Source: Albula goreensis | Taxonomy: Eukaryota > Chordata > Actinopteri > Albuliformes > Albulidae | Length of the DNA: 64,000 nt | Direction of reading: 5' to 3' | NCBI GenBank assembly: GCA_022829145.1 | Contig: CM040748.1 | Location: 5,721,501-5,785,500 of the forward strand | Part shown: piece after piece, positions 26,460 through 39,466 of the stretch | How the letters are laid out: every line of letters starts with the position of its first letter | Position numbering within the stretch: the first letter of the stretch is position 1 | Notes under the pieces: model-generated | The model's database searches: none | What the model saw: the letters and a program-made list of their open reading frames with translations, nothing else | What the model was told of the DNA's origin: nothing | Made by a program: the position numbers and the translations under genes

Positions 26460-29400
26460 CCGTCACGCACTCTGTGTGTCGCGTGCACATTGCTGCACTC
26501 ACAGTGTTCATTGCAACTTGAGAGGCAGAGCGAGAAAGAAAGGGAAATATAATAAAATAAATGATGCACAGTTTAATAGTATGCACCAATAGGCCTATGG
26601 AGCGTAATTAGTATGAGTGGGTCTTTGGAAGTGATAATTTAGTTGACCTGGTAGTAGCGTAGTTTTTGTACAACATCTGTCAGATGCTACTTTGCTATTG
26701 CTAGCAAAGTAAACTAGCAATAAATATTATAGCTGTGGACGGCTGGTGTTGCATAGCATGTACCTTAGCCACTCATATGTCTACATACGTAAGTTAATAG
26801 ACATGGCAAGGTCGCTGTCAGAACATAATATTGCCTATATACAGATTTGTAGTTCAAGGGTAATTGCTTGCTAGCGCATAGATAGTACAGCTTCTCGAAC
26901 GTACTCCTAAATAAACCGGTGAACTTGTACATCGAGACTTATGTTACGATAGCCAACAAATGGCGTGCTAGCTGTTCAGGATAGTTTGAGAAATTGTGTA
27001 AAGCACATGAGTAGCAAGCTAGTTTAGCATCTTAGCTAGTAGCTAGCTGCTTGTTGTCATTTTCGTATGTGTGTGTTTGTGTATCTGCCTGAGCCTGCTA
27101 GAACCCTATACAGCAAGGTCATCAAAATACACAAGTTAGTCGGATGTACACCTGCCTCACAGTGTAAACAACGACCACCATCTCTAACAGGATGTCGGGC
27201 GATTTATTTAAAACACTTAATGGAAGACCTTAAATGCCTCAGGGGCGCCTGTGACCATAGTTTCCTGGTCTAGAGCTTTACAGCATGACCAAGCCGGCAG
27301 GAGAAAACTAGGGCACTAAAACGAACTCGCCTCATCTCATTATGTGTTTTTCTTTAATAAATTAAACCTTATCTTATTAGATTTCGGAACAACTGATGGT
27401 TCATTGAAAACTGCTGTTTACATTACATTGCAGAACATAGCAACACCAAGAGGCCCGGGTAGTCAGCTAGCTATTGTAGCTATACTAATGGTGTAACTTA
27501 CAGTACGCATAGTTAGCTGTTAGCTTATGTGTAATGCTTGAAAGCTGCTGTCTGCAATGCGCTAAAATAGCAAACATGAACAACTAAAGAACACTATTTG
27601 ATCATACTGCCTGATTGCAAATTATTTTACTGAACAATGAGTCAAAATGTTAACCGTAATATAGTCAGTTAGGGAACGGGAAGAAAATGAATTGGGTAGG
27701 CGTGTCACCAGCGATAATAGAATATTGCCATCCGTGGCTGCCAAAATAGGCGTGTAAACTAACGTACAGAGCTACTTTCAATGTTCACCCCAACTCACAC
27801 TAGCGTATCAACACATCTTATTTTGCTGTAAATTAATTTAGATCGCACGTACTTCTAACTCAGATTACACATGTATGACAGACTGTATTGCTCACTGTAA
27901 AACATTTTACTAGTAAGCATCGTATCCTAACTTACCAGGTTAGGTTGCGAAACTCGCCAGCGAAATACCTTGTAGTTCTATGAGTTTCAAATTCGCCCTG
28001 CTATTTGTCATTACATTTATTTTCTCTGTGTGCAATACTGTCTGCAAGCATAAACCGCTATCAAGATGAGGTGCATACCATCCGTTAGTAACAGAAACAC
28101 TGTACAGGGCAATTAATGGACGATTGATAGAGTCATACAGATCTGAACTGGCTGAACCCCTTTGAAGATACAGTATTGCAACCCATCTGTCTCCCGCTAT
28201 GACAAATTAGTAGGCATAAGTTGGAAGCTGAGTTTTGCTGTGGGGAAATTGTGGAAATATTTGTTTGCATCCTATGCCACTGGCTTGCTTTCACTTGAGC
28301 TTGATCTCGCATTACATAACACCCATTGCTGTGCTTCCTTGTCATGTATACATGTATCACGTTGCAATGACATTCTCTGTTATTCACATATTGCGACATA
28401 GATACAATCTTATCTCCAGTATGATTTATTTGTAGTTCATCGTTTTCTCCTTCAATCAGGAAGCACTTGGAGTCAGTGTACCCAGGATTTCTTTTCAGTG
28501 TTTAAACCTCCTTTTATATGCTGAGAAGTAGTTGTGGATTCCCAGGTTATATTATGTCCAACAGCTGCATATTCATCAGAGATGAGAGCATGAAAGTTTT
28601 ACAATAGGAGACAACAGTTCAAAGACTACACTGTGCACATGAGATATTCAAAGTACACTATGTGTAGCTGTGAGCCTATTTAAAACAAGTGCATATCATC
28701 CATATCCAAAAACAGCTGACTCCAAACTCCAGAATGTGTAATATGGTTAATAATTAATATAGTTTCATAATTATTTTCTTTTTGGTTCAAAATGATGATT
28801 AAGAACAAACATATTTTTTCACAGCCTTAGTTTGTATTGAGTATTATTTAGCAATTATAGCTAAATTTAAATCACTGTACATGCCAGCTGATCTCGGCTG
28901 CTGGGACGGTTCTTTTATGCTGCACTTTATCTGGTTTTTCTCTCATTTTGCTTACTGTACCTCGTGTAAAGATCACTGTCTTTGGAACATGTGCAGTGAA
29001 TTTGATTGCAGTCCGTTTTCATTGCTTGTATCATTATTGCTGTTTTTTTTTCACATACGCTTCTGTGCCAAAGGTGAAAGCTAATCCTTTGAGTTAATGC
29101 TGATGGACAGACCTTGTGCATAACTGAGAAGGAAGACAGTGTATCCCATTTCTTATCAGAGTCCTTTGTGCAGGCCATAGACATCAAGAATACAAACACC
29201 TCTGCCATATTTACATGTAATTATAAAATGTATATCAATACAATGCATTTGCATTATCCAAATGTTCTCCTAATCCTCACAAAAATATCTTTAATGTTTG
29301 TATATATCAGTTGGTTTCCTATAATTAGAATCTTTATGCATCTTACCAACCATTTCGCTTTAATAATTTGCCTCAGTGGAACCATATACTTTGACTGGAG

Positions 29401-30660
29401 TGTCTTTCTCAGCTTTTTTAGGACTTTAGCTTCCACACGCATTGTTCCAAATTGGTGTATTTTTGTGTGATTTAAAACAGTTTTCCCCCTTCTTAAATGT
29501 TTCAGGTTGTGCATGGCTTTGCATATGAGAGTGAATGTGGTAAATGGCTATGACCATATTTAGGGAATAAGACAGCTATGCTATTAGTCATAGTAGAGGG
29601 AGTGAAAATACATGATGAGTCTATATTAACACAGCACAGAGGGAGACTCAACAACCTTTCAGTGAGGAGATCATTTTTTTGGGTATAATGCTGCAGGAAC
29701 AGGTCATCTTGTTCAAATAAGGATATACATGGAGCACTAGAAACTGCCCCATGCCCCTCCCCCCTTTCTCTTGGTGTTTCTAAGCTTTGCCCTTTCCCAC
29801 CACCCATAACCTTAAAGCAAACACACATATGTAAAATCTGTATAGACAAGTGCAAATATTACTGATGTAAACAATTATGATGACAAGAACAATATGTATT
29901 ATTACATAGAAATAATAGTTAGGGTTAATGGCAATTATTCTTGGAATTTGTTTGTGTTTGGTGGGCAAAATAGTCTCATTACTAATTTAAACAGCTCCAA
30001 AAACAGCAGTTTGTCACCCCCAATGTCCACGCTGCCAATTAACATAAACTTACTAGATATTCTACCATGCATTTTACACTGACACTTCTAATCACACATG
30101 CTTATACATAATATGAGATCACTATTTAATTACATTCACAAAAACAATGAAACACTTTTGTAACCACTGCATCAGGCCCTGAGATGGAATGAGTCTTTGG
30201 ATTTGTGCTGCTACCACCAGGAGTTAAATTGTTTAAACCTCTCCAGCTAATTATTGCTGTCTATAGGAAGCAGGATATTTATCAGCCCTCTGGAATACCT
30301 GAAATTCCTGTGAAAAGGCTTACGCTTACGCTTAAAAGTCCATGGGTGTTTCCAAGCGCCGCTGAGCTGTGCTTGCTGAAACCATCAATAAGCTAGTGTC
30401 AATCCACCATGCTTTTTTTCAATCTATTTTTCCAGTTTAAACTGTTCAGAGACAGATTTAAGCACAAGTCTGATCTGTAATTATCTGAGGGATGAGCTGT
30501 GGGCCCCTACACTGCTCTGGGTGCGTACGAGACAGAGACAGCACCGTGGAGCACACCTACACTTTGGCCTTAAGGCGCCTCTGGCCCCGGTAGCCAGCAT
30601 AACCGAGTGACTGAGCTAACCATTATGTAACATCTTTACTCACGAAATACTAAAAGATCC
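26460..30660. other. intergenic DNA upstream of actb
   Basis: About 4.2 kb of AT-rich sequence with no recognisable exon. Open frames here (for example 29114-29470 on +) are hydrophobic, AT-driven and lack splice or codon support. Confidence 0.5.
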
Positions 30661-30673
30661 TACAGGAAATTAA

Positions 30674-30862
30674 TCATTTCTGCATGATGTTCAGTAACCA
30701 GAGAGAAAACGCTCTCAACCAAGTTTGTTTTCCATTTATTTGTTTGTTTAACGGTATGACAGGTTTGTAACAAAAGGAGATATTTTTAGAGTAGCGCTGA
30801 CATGAGGGTAGCCAGAAGAGGAGCAGAGCAGCCAGTATAAGGCAGCAGCCCCTGGCCTGCAT
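30674..30862 (-). CDS. small signal-peptide-like open frame, 62 aa
   Basis: ATG at 30862 opens MQARGCCLILAALLLFWLPS, which looks like a secretory signal (a basic start, a hydrophobic core, and PSCQ as a cleavage-like end). It then continues 40 ordinary residues to a stop. It lies in the same frame as, and just 30 bases past the stop of, the exon-like pair at 30893-31132. Reading through that one TAA would give a hydrophobic C-terminal segment. Unrecognised and possibly chance. Confidence 0.18.
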   Translation of the reverse strand: MQARGCCLILAALLLFWLPSCQRYSKNISFCYKPVIPLNKQINGKQTWLRAFSLWLLNIMQK

Positions 30863-30892
30863 TCTGCAGTCAGTGTCCAGGCTGTCTCTGGT

Positions 30893-31132
30893 TTAGCCTT
30901 TGTGAGGCTCGCAGACAGCGGCACACATGAGCCCCTCCTCCTTCTGTTCCAGACGCTCTTTGTCGGTGTTTAGACAGGGTGGTGCATTCAGAGGCTCTTC
31001 CTCATCGATCCTCGCTGCAATGGGACATCGATTACAAGTCAGCAGCAGCCCAAGATTGATCTGAGGAGAGCACCTGCCCAAGACCTGGGAGAACTCACCC
31101 CGCGCACAACAGGAAGTCCGGCGACATCGGGC
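30893..31132 (-). CDS. unrecognised exon-like pair (terminal coding candidate)
   Basis: Not recognised. On the minus strand a 34-nt exon (31132-31099; acceptor cttcctcttgccag, donor GTGAGT) is followed by an 84-base gap. A second exon (31014-30893, acceptor cccattgcag) ends in TAA. Joined, they read ARCRRTSCCARARIDEEE... and finish EGLMCAAVCEPHKG. Codon choice is strongly coding-like (GAG, CTG, AAG rich). No upstream exon or start is visible. It may be the end of a small gene, a decayed gene, or a chance run. Confidence 0.22.
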   Translation of the reverse strand, partial: ARCRRTSCCARGEFSQVLGRCSPQINLGLLLTCNRCPIAARIDEEEPLNAPPCLNTDKERLEQKEEGLMCAAVCEPHKG

Positions 31133-31139
31133 CTGGCAA

Positions 31140-34100
31140 GAGGAAGTCAGACTAAATCTATGTTCCAGCTGGCGTATTAGTTCACAGATTGGATTAACCA
31201 CCAATTTACCGCCTAAATGGGTTCATAGTCCACCCTCCACCTGTTTCACATACTGCCCCTTCTCCCCCAGCCGGTAACAAAACATGCATCACATATATGA
31301 GAACATTCCCACCCTGAACTTTCCAAATATAATGGATTTCACCAGTTTATAAGCTTACTTCACAGACTTCAGAATTATCTTTGAGTTTGTGCATCGTACT
31401 GCAAAACAAAGACTGTCCTTTCATTTATCTCATAACAAAATAACATAATATTTTAAAAATGTAATACATCACTGCCCATATAAACCTGATGGAGACCACT
31501 GATGCAGCCGAAACACCATGTATATAGTTTAGTATTTGCTTTGTTGAGTGAGTGTGGCAGCTTTTAAGGAGGTTTTTTTCTCTTTCTGAATTAGTCATGG
31601 ATAATAGCCTTTGCTTAAGTATATCACAGGGTTGTTGTAGTTGGAGCTGATTGCCAGTAAGGCAGATATAAAATTCATGACAGTTTTATCAGTCATAAAA
31701 ATGGTATGAGTGTATGAAAGTTCAGAACGTATAAAATGTCCAGGGGATTGACAGGTTTGACCTTTCGCAGGGATTTTGCCCAAATGCATCCATCATAAAT
31801 GTGTTGACTTTAACACAGTTTGACAGTAAAACAGACAGAGCAGGGGATTTTCCATCCGGCTTTGGCAATAATAAGGTTAAACTCTGCCTAATTATTTGAT
31901 TGTCTGCAGAGTGGTGAAGTCTTTGAGGGAATAAGGATTTATGATGAATCATTATCCATGTCAGTTCATTAAAACAGCCCCCCAAAAGAAAGGTAATCAT
32001 TTACTGTACTGTGACTATAATATATGACACAATCCTGTGCCTTGGTTTGTCAAATCAATTCATCAGCTGCTCATAGTATTTCATATCTCTATTCATATCT
32101 CTATTATATCTGATAAAACCTTAATGTTATGTTACTTGCATGAGAAAGACACTCAGGGCAATTGAGATGGCTCTGGTTCCCTGGGCCCTGAACACACAGG
32201 TGGTGAAAAGAATGTAAATTTACCAGTTCAGCTCTTTCTGTCTGTGTGCATGCTTTGCTGATGCAGCAAAGTGGTAGTACCAGTGCTTAGGGAGGAATTG
32301 TATCAAAATCCCATGTTGCTGATTGAGAGACAATTTGCATTTTTGTCAGAACAAGCAGCAATGGCTTGTCCAGCAAGAGAACCCCTTAATGTGTGCTTAC
32401 ACTAAATGTATTCATATAAAAATATTTGTACTTAATTTGAATGAATGAGAATGGCGCTCTGGCAGTCAAACCGTACCCAAAAACAGGTTAAACGTGTCGC
32501 CGGCTGCCGGTGCCGTGCGTATGACATCTGTTGTTCCTCCTTTTGGTGTGATGCACTGCAGCACTGGCCGTCTCTTTAGTCTTCCTCTATGAACAACTTC
32601 AGTGTTAGCCACCTTCACTTCCTCTCCGCACCCACATCCACATCCAGGGCCCGACACCAGAGTACCTGCCTTATAAGGCGCTCTGAGATTTACAGCGTGC
32701 TGAGAGCCGGCTGTTGGCATACTTCCCCTTCGCTCGCCAGGCCCTCGCGGCTCTTGTGTCACTCCGAATGTCACCTTTGGGCCCGGGTCTGTCACCCTGG
32801 TGATTTAAAGTGTGGCTTTCAGCACCCCGGGGTCCTTATGGTATCTTAACTTTATGAAGCACAGTGAGCGGCACGGCATGGGGCAGTGTTGAACAGGCCA
32901 TTGCTGGGGCAACAGTAACCGGTCAATGCCCCCGCTGATCCACAGAGGAAGATGTCCAGAAAGAGAATTTCTGAATGTGCAGAAATTCAGCCTTGTCCCT
33001 CTGGGACACAAATGTAACAGACAAGACTGAACCACCTTAACGGGCTGTCTGCTGGTTTACATTTACTTGTTTTCCAGCCATAGAGTACCATTGCAATATT
33101 GCACTTGCAGTAATTTGGCTGCAACTTTTGTAGGCTTGCTGGTTTCATATTGCTCTATGCAGTAAATCTTCTGTAAAATTACTTAACAGGCAGGAGAGTT
33201 TGGTATATGTCTATGAAATGCAGTGGCAGACTAAAAATATGAGAGGGCAACTTGGGTAAGCTGTCCATCGGATATTAATTCATTCCACCAATACCTGATT
33301 ATGGAACCAAGTTCTCCTTCTGAAGGCCTGTTAATATTTAACAGTGCCATCACTCAGAAATATTGAGATATGAATATTACTCATAGATGACAGGCCACAG
33401 GTTTTTTTTCATGAGAGGGCATGGGTGTAGGCATTTGCTTAGACAGCATGGATGACGACGGCCCAGAAAGAGTGTCCATTAATCCTTAGAACAACATGAC
33501 TCAGAGGAGTGCTGAGTATTGCATTAGATAGGGTACCTAAGTGAGGCGTGACTTAGGTGAAGGCCAACCTTGGCTCACATTCAGTTAGCTTCATAAACCA
33601 GCATGAGGAGAGATGACAGCAGCAGAGAGTGGCCTGAAGGTTGTGTCACAGGAAATTGACTAACAGCAGGTCTGAAAGAGGATAAGAAAACACAGTATTG
33701 CTGCAATACTTCACCTATTAAGCTCATAACACTGCAGTGTTTCAGGCACTGAGCAGAGCTTTAGTACTGTGTTTACATGGCCATTCTTCTTCCCCTTACA
33801 CTCAGTACAGAATTGCTTTAACTTCCTGTGGGCGTGGCCTATGCTGTGACATGTCATGGATTTTCTAGGTTTTCTGTGGGTTAGGCAATAGCAAATGGAC
33901 AGAACTCAACATAACTGTTGCTAAAGGTAGTTCATGTAGGTCCTGTTAGCATATTACTTCATCTGAAATACAAATGTGCTCTTCCTTCAGAACATTTATT
34001 CATACTTAACCTGTCTTTTCTGTTAATAAGGTTCATGGCCATGAGTAGATCCTGTGTCTCAGGGCACACATAAGGATCAGAATGTTGTCAGTTTTAAACC

Positions 34101-36080
34101 ACAACTGTTAGGCAGCCGTTACCAGAGCGACCAGAGGTGTGCCTCTCCCCACACTCCACGGCGGTATGACTCAGGCCTAGAAACACAGTGCAGGGCAAGG
34201 TTTGGATGTGCAGGCAATATTTGGAACAAACGGTTATATTTGGACGTCTTAATCCCTTCTGCAACCAGCAGATAGAAATCAAGATTCTCTGTGACTGAAA
34301 GTTATGTAAATGCAGTTTACTAATGGTTATCATTTTTAAGAAGGAGTAACGGAACCATGAGCATACCTTTTCATTACAGTATCATATTCCTGCTACCATT
34401 TTAATATGGCTGATAACATTACAGATAACATTTTTTTTGGAACAAAGATAAAATATCAAAGGAAATGAGAGCAATTGTAGTGACAATCATCATTAAGAGG
34501 CAATTTTATATAATAAATGCTGGTTTATTCCCAGCTACTTCCTCCTCACCAGTCAAACCAACACTCAGTACTGCAATGACTGCTTGCCGCAAACAAATGT
34601 CTTTTCCTAGGCACCAAATAAGGGCATTTTCAGTGAGAACAAGGCTTTCAAACAGGAACTGCAGTTCTCAGGGCAGACATTTCTACAGCGAGTCGGTACA
34701 GGAAACTGCACACAGATATTTTAGCCCTGGAGAAAGTTGAAACCAAAATAGGAATATACATTACACATGTATGTGCTGACTGCTCTTCGTTTTCATCTAC
34801 ATTTACGGGCTGCCTACCACATGGTGTGGTGAAAGATTACAGTGCCTTCGTTTTGGCCATTCTGTTAATCAGATTATTTTTAACTGAGCCATGTGTTGAA
34901 GCAACAGTGACATAAGGCTACTTTAGCTCGTAACACTAGTTTCTGTTATAGAAATAACATTGTAAAAAAAAAAAAAAAACATCAAAGGTTTATAGTTACT
35001 CATGAAATTCTCCCAGGCTTGGCGAAGGTTTTATTCTTAAGTCTGTCTACAGCCGGAATGATACTTCTCGAGCTCACATAACAGGTTTTTGTGAACTAAA
35101 GCCCAAAACCTCACAAAACCTGTCTGTTCAGCAAGCAATCTGAGTTAAAAGTAATCAGTGTGCACCCCTGCACTATTATGTATATGTATATAAACAATTA
35201 TTCAGAATCTCATCATAGATCTGTGTCTCTCATCCCAGGGTTGCATGGTGTATGGTCGCCACTGTTTCAGCTGGGTCTCTTAATCTGATGGTTTTGACTT
35301 AACTGCATATTGAAAACTTGTCTAGGTTTAAAATCCATTGACTGGTATGTGGTGTGAGTCCTTTGTACGTGTAAGTGTATATGTGTTTCCTTTGTTTCAA
35401 TTTACAATTAAAATAATTCAATGGCATTTCATTCCAGTTGTTGATAAGATGGATTTAAATAAATGTAAACATTTTTAAAATATTTTTTTAAAATAATAAA
35501 CATTGATAAGATTGATTGAAATATGTTGCTTGTTGACAGGTGGCTCATTCTGCTAAAGAGCTGTTTCTCAGCGCAGTGATCCATTCTGCTGGTAGGTATC
35601 AGCTCCTGAAGGTGCAGCAGCCAACTGTTGCCAGCAGGCCCTGAGGGACACGTTTGATTGGCCGGAGTGTTACCCTGGGGACGGTTAGCAGGGGTGGCCC
35701 AGTATCTCAGCAGAAGAGCAGACCTGCTGTGTGCCGTGAAGTGTCCTCCTGCAGGGGCTCGGACTCTGAGAGGATACTGTTGCATTGTGTGTTTAAAAGA
35801 AGCAGCAGCTGGCAGCTCAGAGGTAATGCATGGTTACCTACCATCCCCCAAACTGTGGACAGGCCACCTAATATGAAAACTGGGCCTAAATATTTATATG
35901 ATCCATAAATAATATCCTGTTGGTAACGCAGCGTCATATGGCCTAGACCACTTAATCGAAAAATCAGCTACGTGTAGTTGAGATACCTGGCTAAGCTTTA
36001 GGACCAGACATGAACAAGAATGGGTTCAACACCTTTTATTGGATCTTCCTATTACACAGCAGCTTGCCCTTGTAACGCAT
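31140..36080. other. intergenic DNA
   Basis: About 5 kb with no convincing gene. A GC-richer patch at 32466-32795 is open on the minus strand for 109 codons but has no recognisable motif. A T/A run occurs at 34964-34979. Confidence 0.45.
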
Positions 36081-36099
36081 TCCTCTCCTTATGGATGTT

Positions 36100-36905
36100 A
36101 ACTGCCTAATGAATCAGATAATGGAAACACAGCATGAAAAAGCTGAATGTTTCTGCCACAAATTATATTTTTAAAGAGACACTTAAATATGTGAGTTAAT
36201 TAACCAACAGCTAACAGATTTTGGGAAAGGTCAAGCAGCTGTTAGCTGAACTGCTGGTGCATCAGTCACAGGAATAGTAAAACTGTCAAGGAGAACAGTG
36301 ACATCATACAGAAAAATGGCATCATACCCTAAACAAGGAAAAACTCCAGGAGGAAAGAGAGTCACAATCCACAGCTCAGTGACAGGGATAGATGGATGCT
36401 AATACCTCCCACCTATACCTCCATGGCCTGCCTCAGCAAAAACTTTGCATCATCATGGATCTGTAACAGTATGGGCAGCCATCTTGTGGGGGTCATTATT
36501 GACCTACATGGTAGAAATATGGCCATTTAAATACAAAGCCATTTCAGGCTATCAGGTGCAATCTATGATGACAACACCCATGTGCACATTGCTGAATGGA
36601 ACCAAGAGATGAAGAGGTGAAGTAAAAAAAAATCCTCCATGGCATTCCCAGTCAACAGATCTGTTATCAATGATTATTCAACCTTTATGGGTAGTTCTGG
36701 AATGCAGAGTGCAGAGTATTTTTCCACACCCTTCATCCCTCAAAGAGATGGAGGCTTCTTGAAGAACGGTCCAATATCCTACTGGTAAGGGTTTAAAAAA
36801 AAAAAAAACCTTGTACAACAGCATTCCAAGAGGGATTGAAAGTGTTCTGAGGGCAAACAGTAGCAAAACCCCTCAGCAGTTAATAAATATTTATAACTTG
36901 TTTGT
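36100..36905 (+). mobile_element. decayed Tc1/mariner transposase relic
   Basis: Several frames of this stretch recall a Tc1/mariner transposase: a helix-turn-helix-like TVKENSDIIQK, a GSVTVWAAI strand, the DDNTHVHIAEW segment (compare the family's HDNAPIHTAxxW) and, near the end, WPSQSTDLL followed by SIFPHPSSLKEME. The recognisable pieces lie in different frames with stops, so the copy is dead. Terminal inverted repeats were not clearly found; the ends are approximate. Confidence 0.6.
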
Positions 36906-37300
36906 TTGGTGTTTCAATGAGTTTGACTACCCCCTGTACATCTCACTCCAGAGGCAGGAGTGGAAAACACTGCAGTAAACCGCAAGAGCCTGTAAGTTTG
37001 AGGGCAGCTGGGGACAGAGGCGCTGGATAAAGCAGCTCTTTATTGCAGTTCTCGGATCATAAATCCTGCTCGGAATATACCGTAGCCGTGGTGGGTCAAT
37101 TTGTCTGAAAGAGGATGTAGTGCACAACTATAGCTTGAAGCTGCACCTCTCCAGCAGTGGGTGAGGCTTCTCTCAGCTTGGATTTTACAAAGACCCAGAG
37201 GTACATTATGTGCTAACAGCAAAGGTTTGTTAAAGTGGGTGATAAGCCCCTCAATGCTATTAGCCCTCTTTACTCCTGAAATGAGCTGTTTGTCCTTATG

Positions 37301-37459
37301 CAGGGGCATAGCACCATGGGGGAAAAGGGTACTAAGTATACAGGGCCCAAGGGTTTGAAGGGGCCCATGGAAATCTGGGTATTTTGTTTTTTATAAAGAG
37401 TGGAGGGGCCCTCAGAGCCTGCCTGTGTACAGGGCCCAGAATTCCTAGCTACGCCCCTG
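37301..37459. mobile_element. 159-bp MITE-like element with CAGGGGC(A/G)TAGC inverted ends
   Basis: The left end is CAGGGGCATAGC and the right end is the inverse of CAGGGGCGTAGC, 12 bp with one mismatch. The interior repeats GGGCCC motifs. Flanking eight-base blocks TCCTTATG and TTTTCATG agree at five positions and may be an eroded target duplication. This suggests a non-autonomous hAT-type element. The ends are clear and the family is inferred. Confidence 0.7.
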
Positions 37460-38278
37460 TTTTCATGTCAAAACTCTTGTGCAACTATGAAAATTTAGCA
37501 AGCGTCACAGGAGTTACAGAACCCCAGTGTCTGGTGGGAGGGGGGCTGAAGCAAACATGAAAGGTGTTGGTGGTTGATGGACACACAGAGTGCAGCCCGG
37601 CCTTTCAATGTTCCGGAAGTCAGCTGTGGACTCACACATCCAGCCATGTCATATGCTTGAGTCAGACATTACTGGCCGTTTACAGGTCTGCAGGATAGCT
37701 TAAAGGTGAAGACGAGCTCGCAACAGGAAGATGCTATTGAGAGAGAACACATAGTTACTGGCGAACAGAAACATGTTCATTCTTGCAGAGCCGTGGTATT
37801 CAAATTCATTCCATACTGGCTTTAAATGGCGGAATGCAACAGGAACACAAATAATGAAAAATTTGTTTGTCATGCTCTGATAAAAAAGTAAGGTCTACAG
37901 ACTTAGAATAACATGGGGAGCAGACTGCATGTTATGGTATTGTAATGCCAAAAATGAAATCAGTTAAAAGGTACCACAAACACATGCAAAAGGCATAATG
38001 TTAGGCTACATGACAGCACAAATGTGTATTTTTTTTTTATTTGGGGGTGGGGTGGGGGGTGGGGCGCATTGCAGGCAGCAAAGCACTTCCTGTGCTGAGA
38101 GTCATATTTCATGCAGGGCAGTGAAACAGAGTCTGAATTATAGATGCATTCTTTCTGTTTTATATTCATATCCACAAGCTGAGACTCAGTGTTTATTTCC
38201 TTGATGTCCTGTGTTTTTTAGCGTTTGTACACTTTGGCTGTTGGAGGCCTCACCCTCCCTGAGATGCAACAGTAACCG

Positions 38279-38288
38279 CCATAAAAGG
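38279..38288. promoter_or_regulatory. distal CArG box
   Basis: CCATAAAAGG, identical to the actb promoter and intron copies, about 12 kb upstream of the actb start. It may be a distal SRF site or chance. Confidence 0.3.
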
Positions 38289-39456
38289 AAATCTTTAAGT
38301 GTGTCACGTGGTAACAATGTGAAGAATGCAAGCCTGCTGTCACATGGGACCTTTGTGAGGAAATCAGATTGAAAGCGCTGGGCTGAATGAATGAACCCGG
38401 CTCTGTGCAATGCAATGGGGGAATTTTCTGCAAAGAAGATTTTCACTTCTGTTTTGTTGCACAGAAAAATGTTACATGTTTATTTCTTTTTTCCTTTCTA
38501 AGACTCCTACTCTTTCACACACTAGAGTGTTGACGGTAGGTTTCAATGCCATCTTATCTTTGAAAGTTTGTGTTGTGTGTGTGTGAGTTTGTGTGGGCTC
38601 ATTCAGCATTAGTTGATTGGTGGATGATCTGATCATTTAACAATTTTCATATTTGTGTTAGGTACTGAAACTATACAAACACTTTATATCCAATATACTT
38701 TGTATCTATGCAGTTACCTTTGTAATATGCAGTTACTATGGGTCTGGCAGTTCAATATAAACAAGTTAATCATTAATAAGCATTAATAAATGGCACATCA
38801 AAATGTTGCTGACATAGCTAATGGTACACAAATGTAACAATTCACAGCCCTACTAATACCACCAAAATTATAATACTGCTGACAACTATAACTCCAACAG
38901 TATTCATACACAAAATCTGCAATAACAATACAAATAATATTTGGTATATTCACGTTAGGTATATTCAAGAGTCAAGCAATAGATCTTTTCATATGCTTAT
39001 TACTGAGGGAGCACATCTTCCAAACATACTTATGAAAACAGGAAGTGGTTGGAAGATGACAGGGCCTTCTTGAATAACAAGCACTGGCTGAGAAGCCTGA
39101 GAAACAAGTGCTGAGAGGCACTTTGTCTCAGCTACAGATGCGTTCCGCTGTGCCCATGTTGTTGTCCCCCCCCCATATCACTGCTGTCTCTGCCCTGGGT
39201 CAGTGCACACTCTGTTTCTTTCTCTATCCCCCCGCCCCCTCCCCTCTCTCTCTGTCATACACACACACACACACACACACAGTGCTCCCAAAGGATTCCT
39301 CTGCATTCTCTTTCACCCCCCCACCCCCACCCCCGCTCCCGTCCTTTAAACGCTGACACTCCCCTCTCCTCCTCGCACTGTTAAGACTCTGCAAACAATC
39401 ATTATAACAAAGTCAGGGAGGGTGGAGTTCTGCCCCACTCTCCAGACTCACTGCCT

Positions 39457-39466
39457 CCATATATGG
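39457..39466. promoter_or_regulatory. palindromic CArG box CCATATATGG
   Basis: A perfect palindromic SRF consensus site, about 13 kb upstream of actb and 24 kb from fscn1, in a repeat-poor patch. Confidence 0.4.

Noticed and set aside
29114..29470. 118-codon plus-strand frame
   Set aside because: AT-rich and hydrophobic by base composition, with no motif and no splice support.
32466..32795. 109-codon minus-strand frame, Gly/Pro/Arg-rich
   Set aside because: GC-driven composition with no recognisable domain or exon borders. Kept only as a mention in the intergenic entry.
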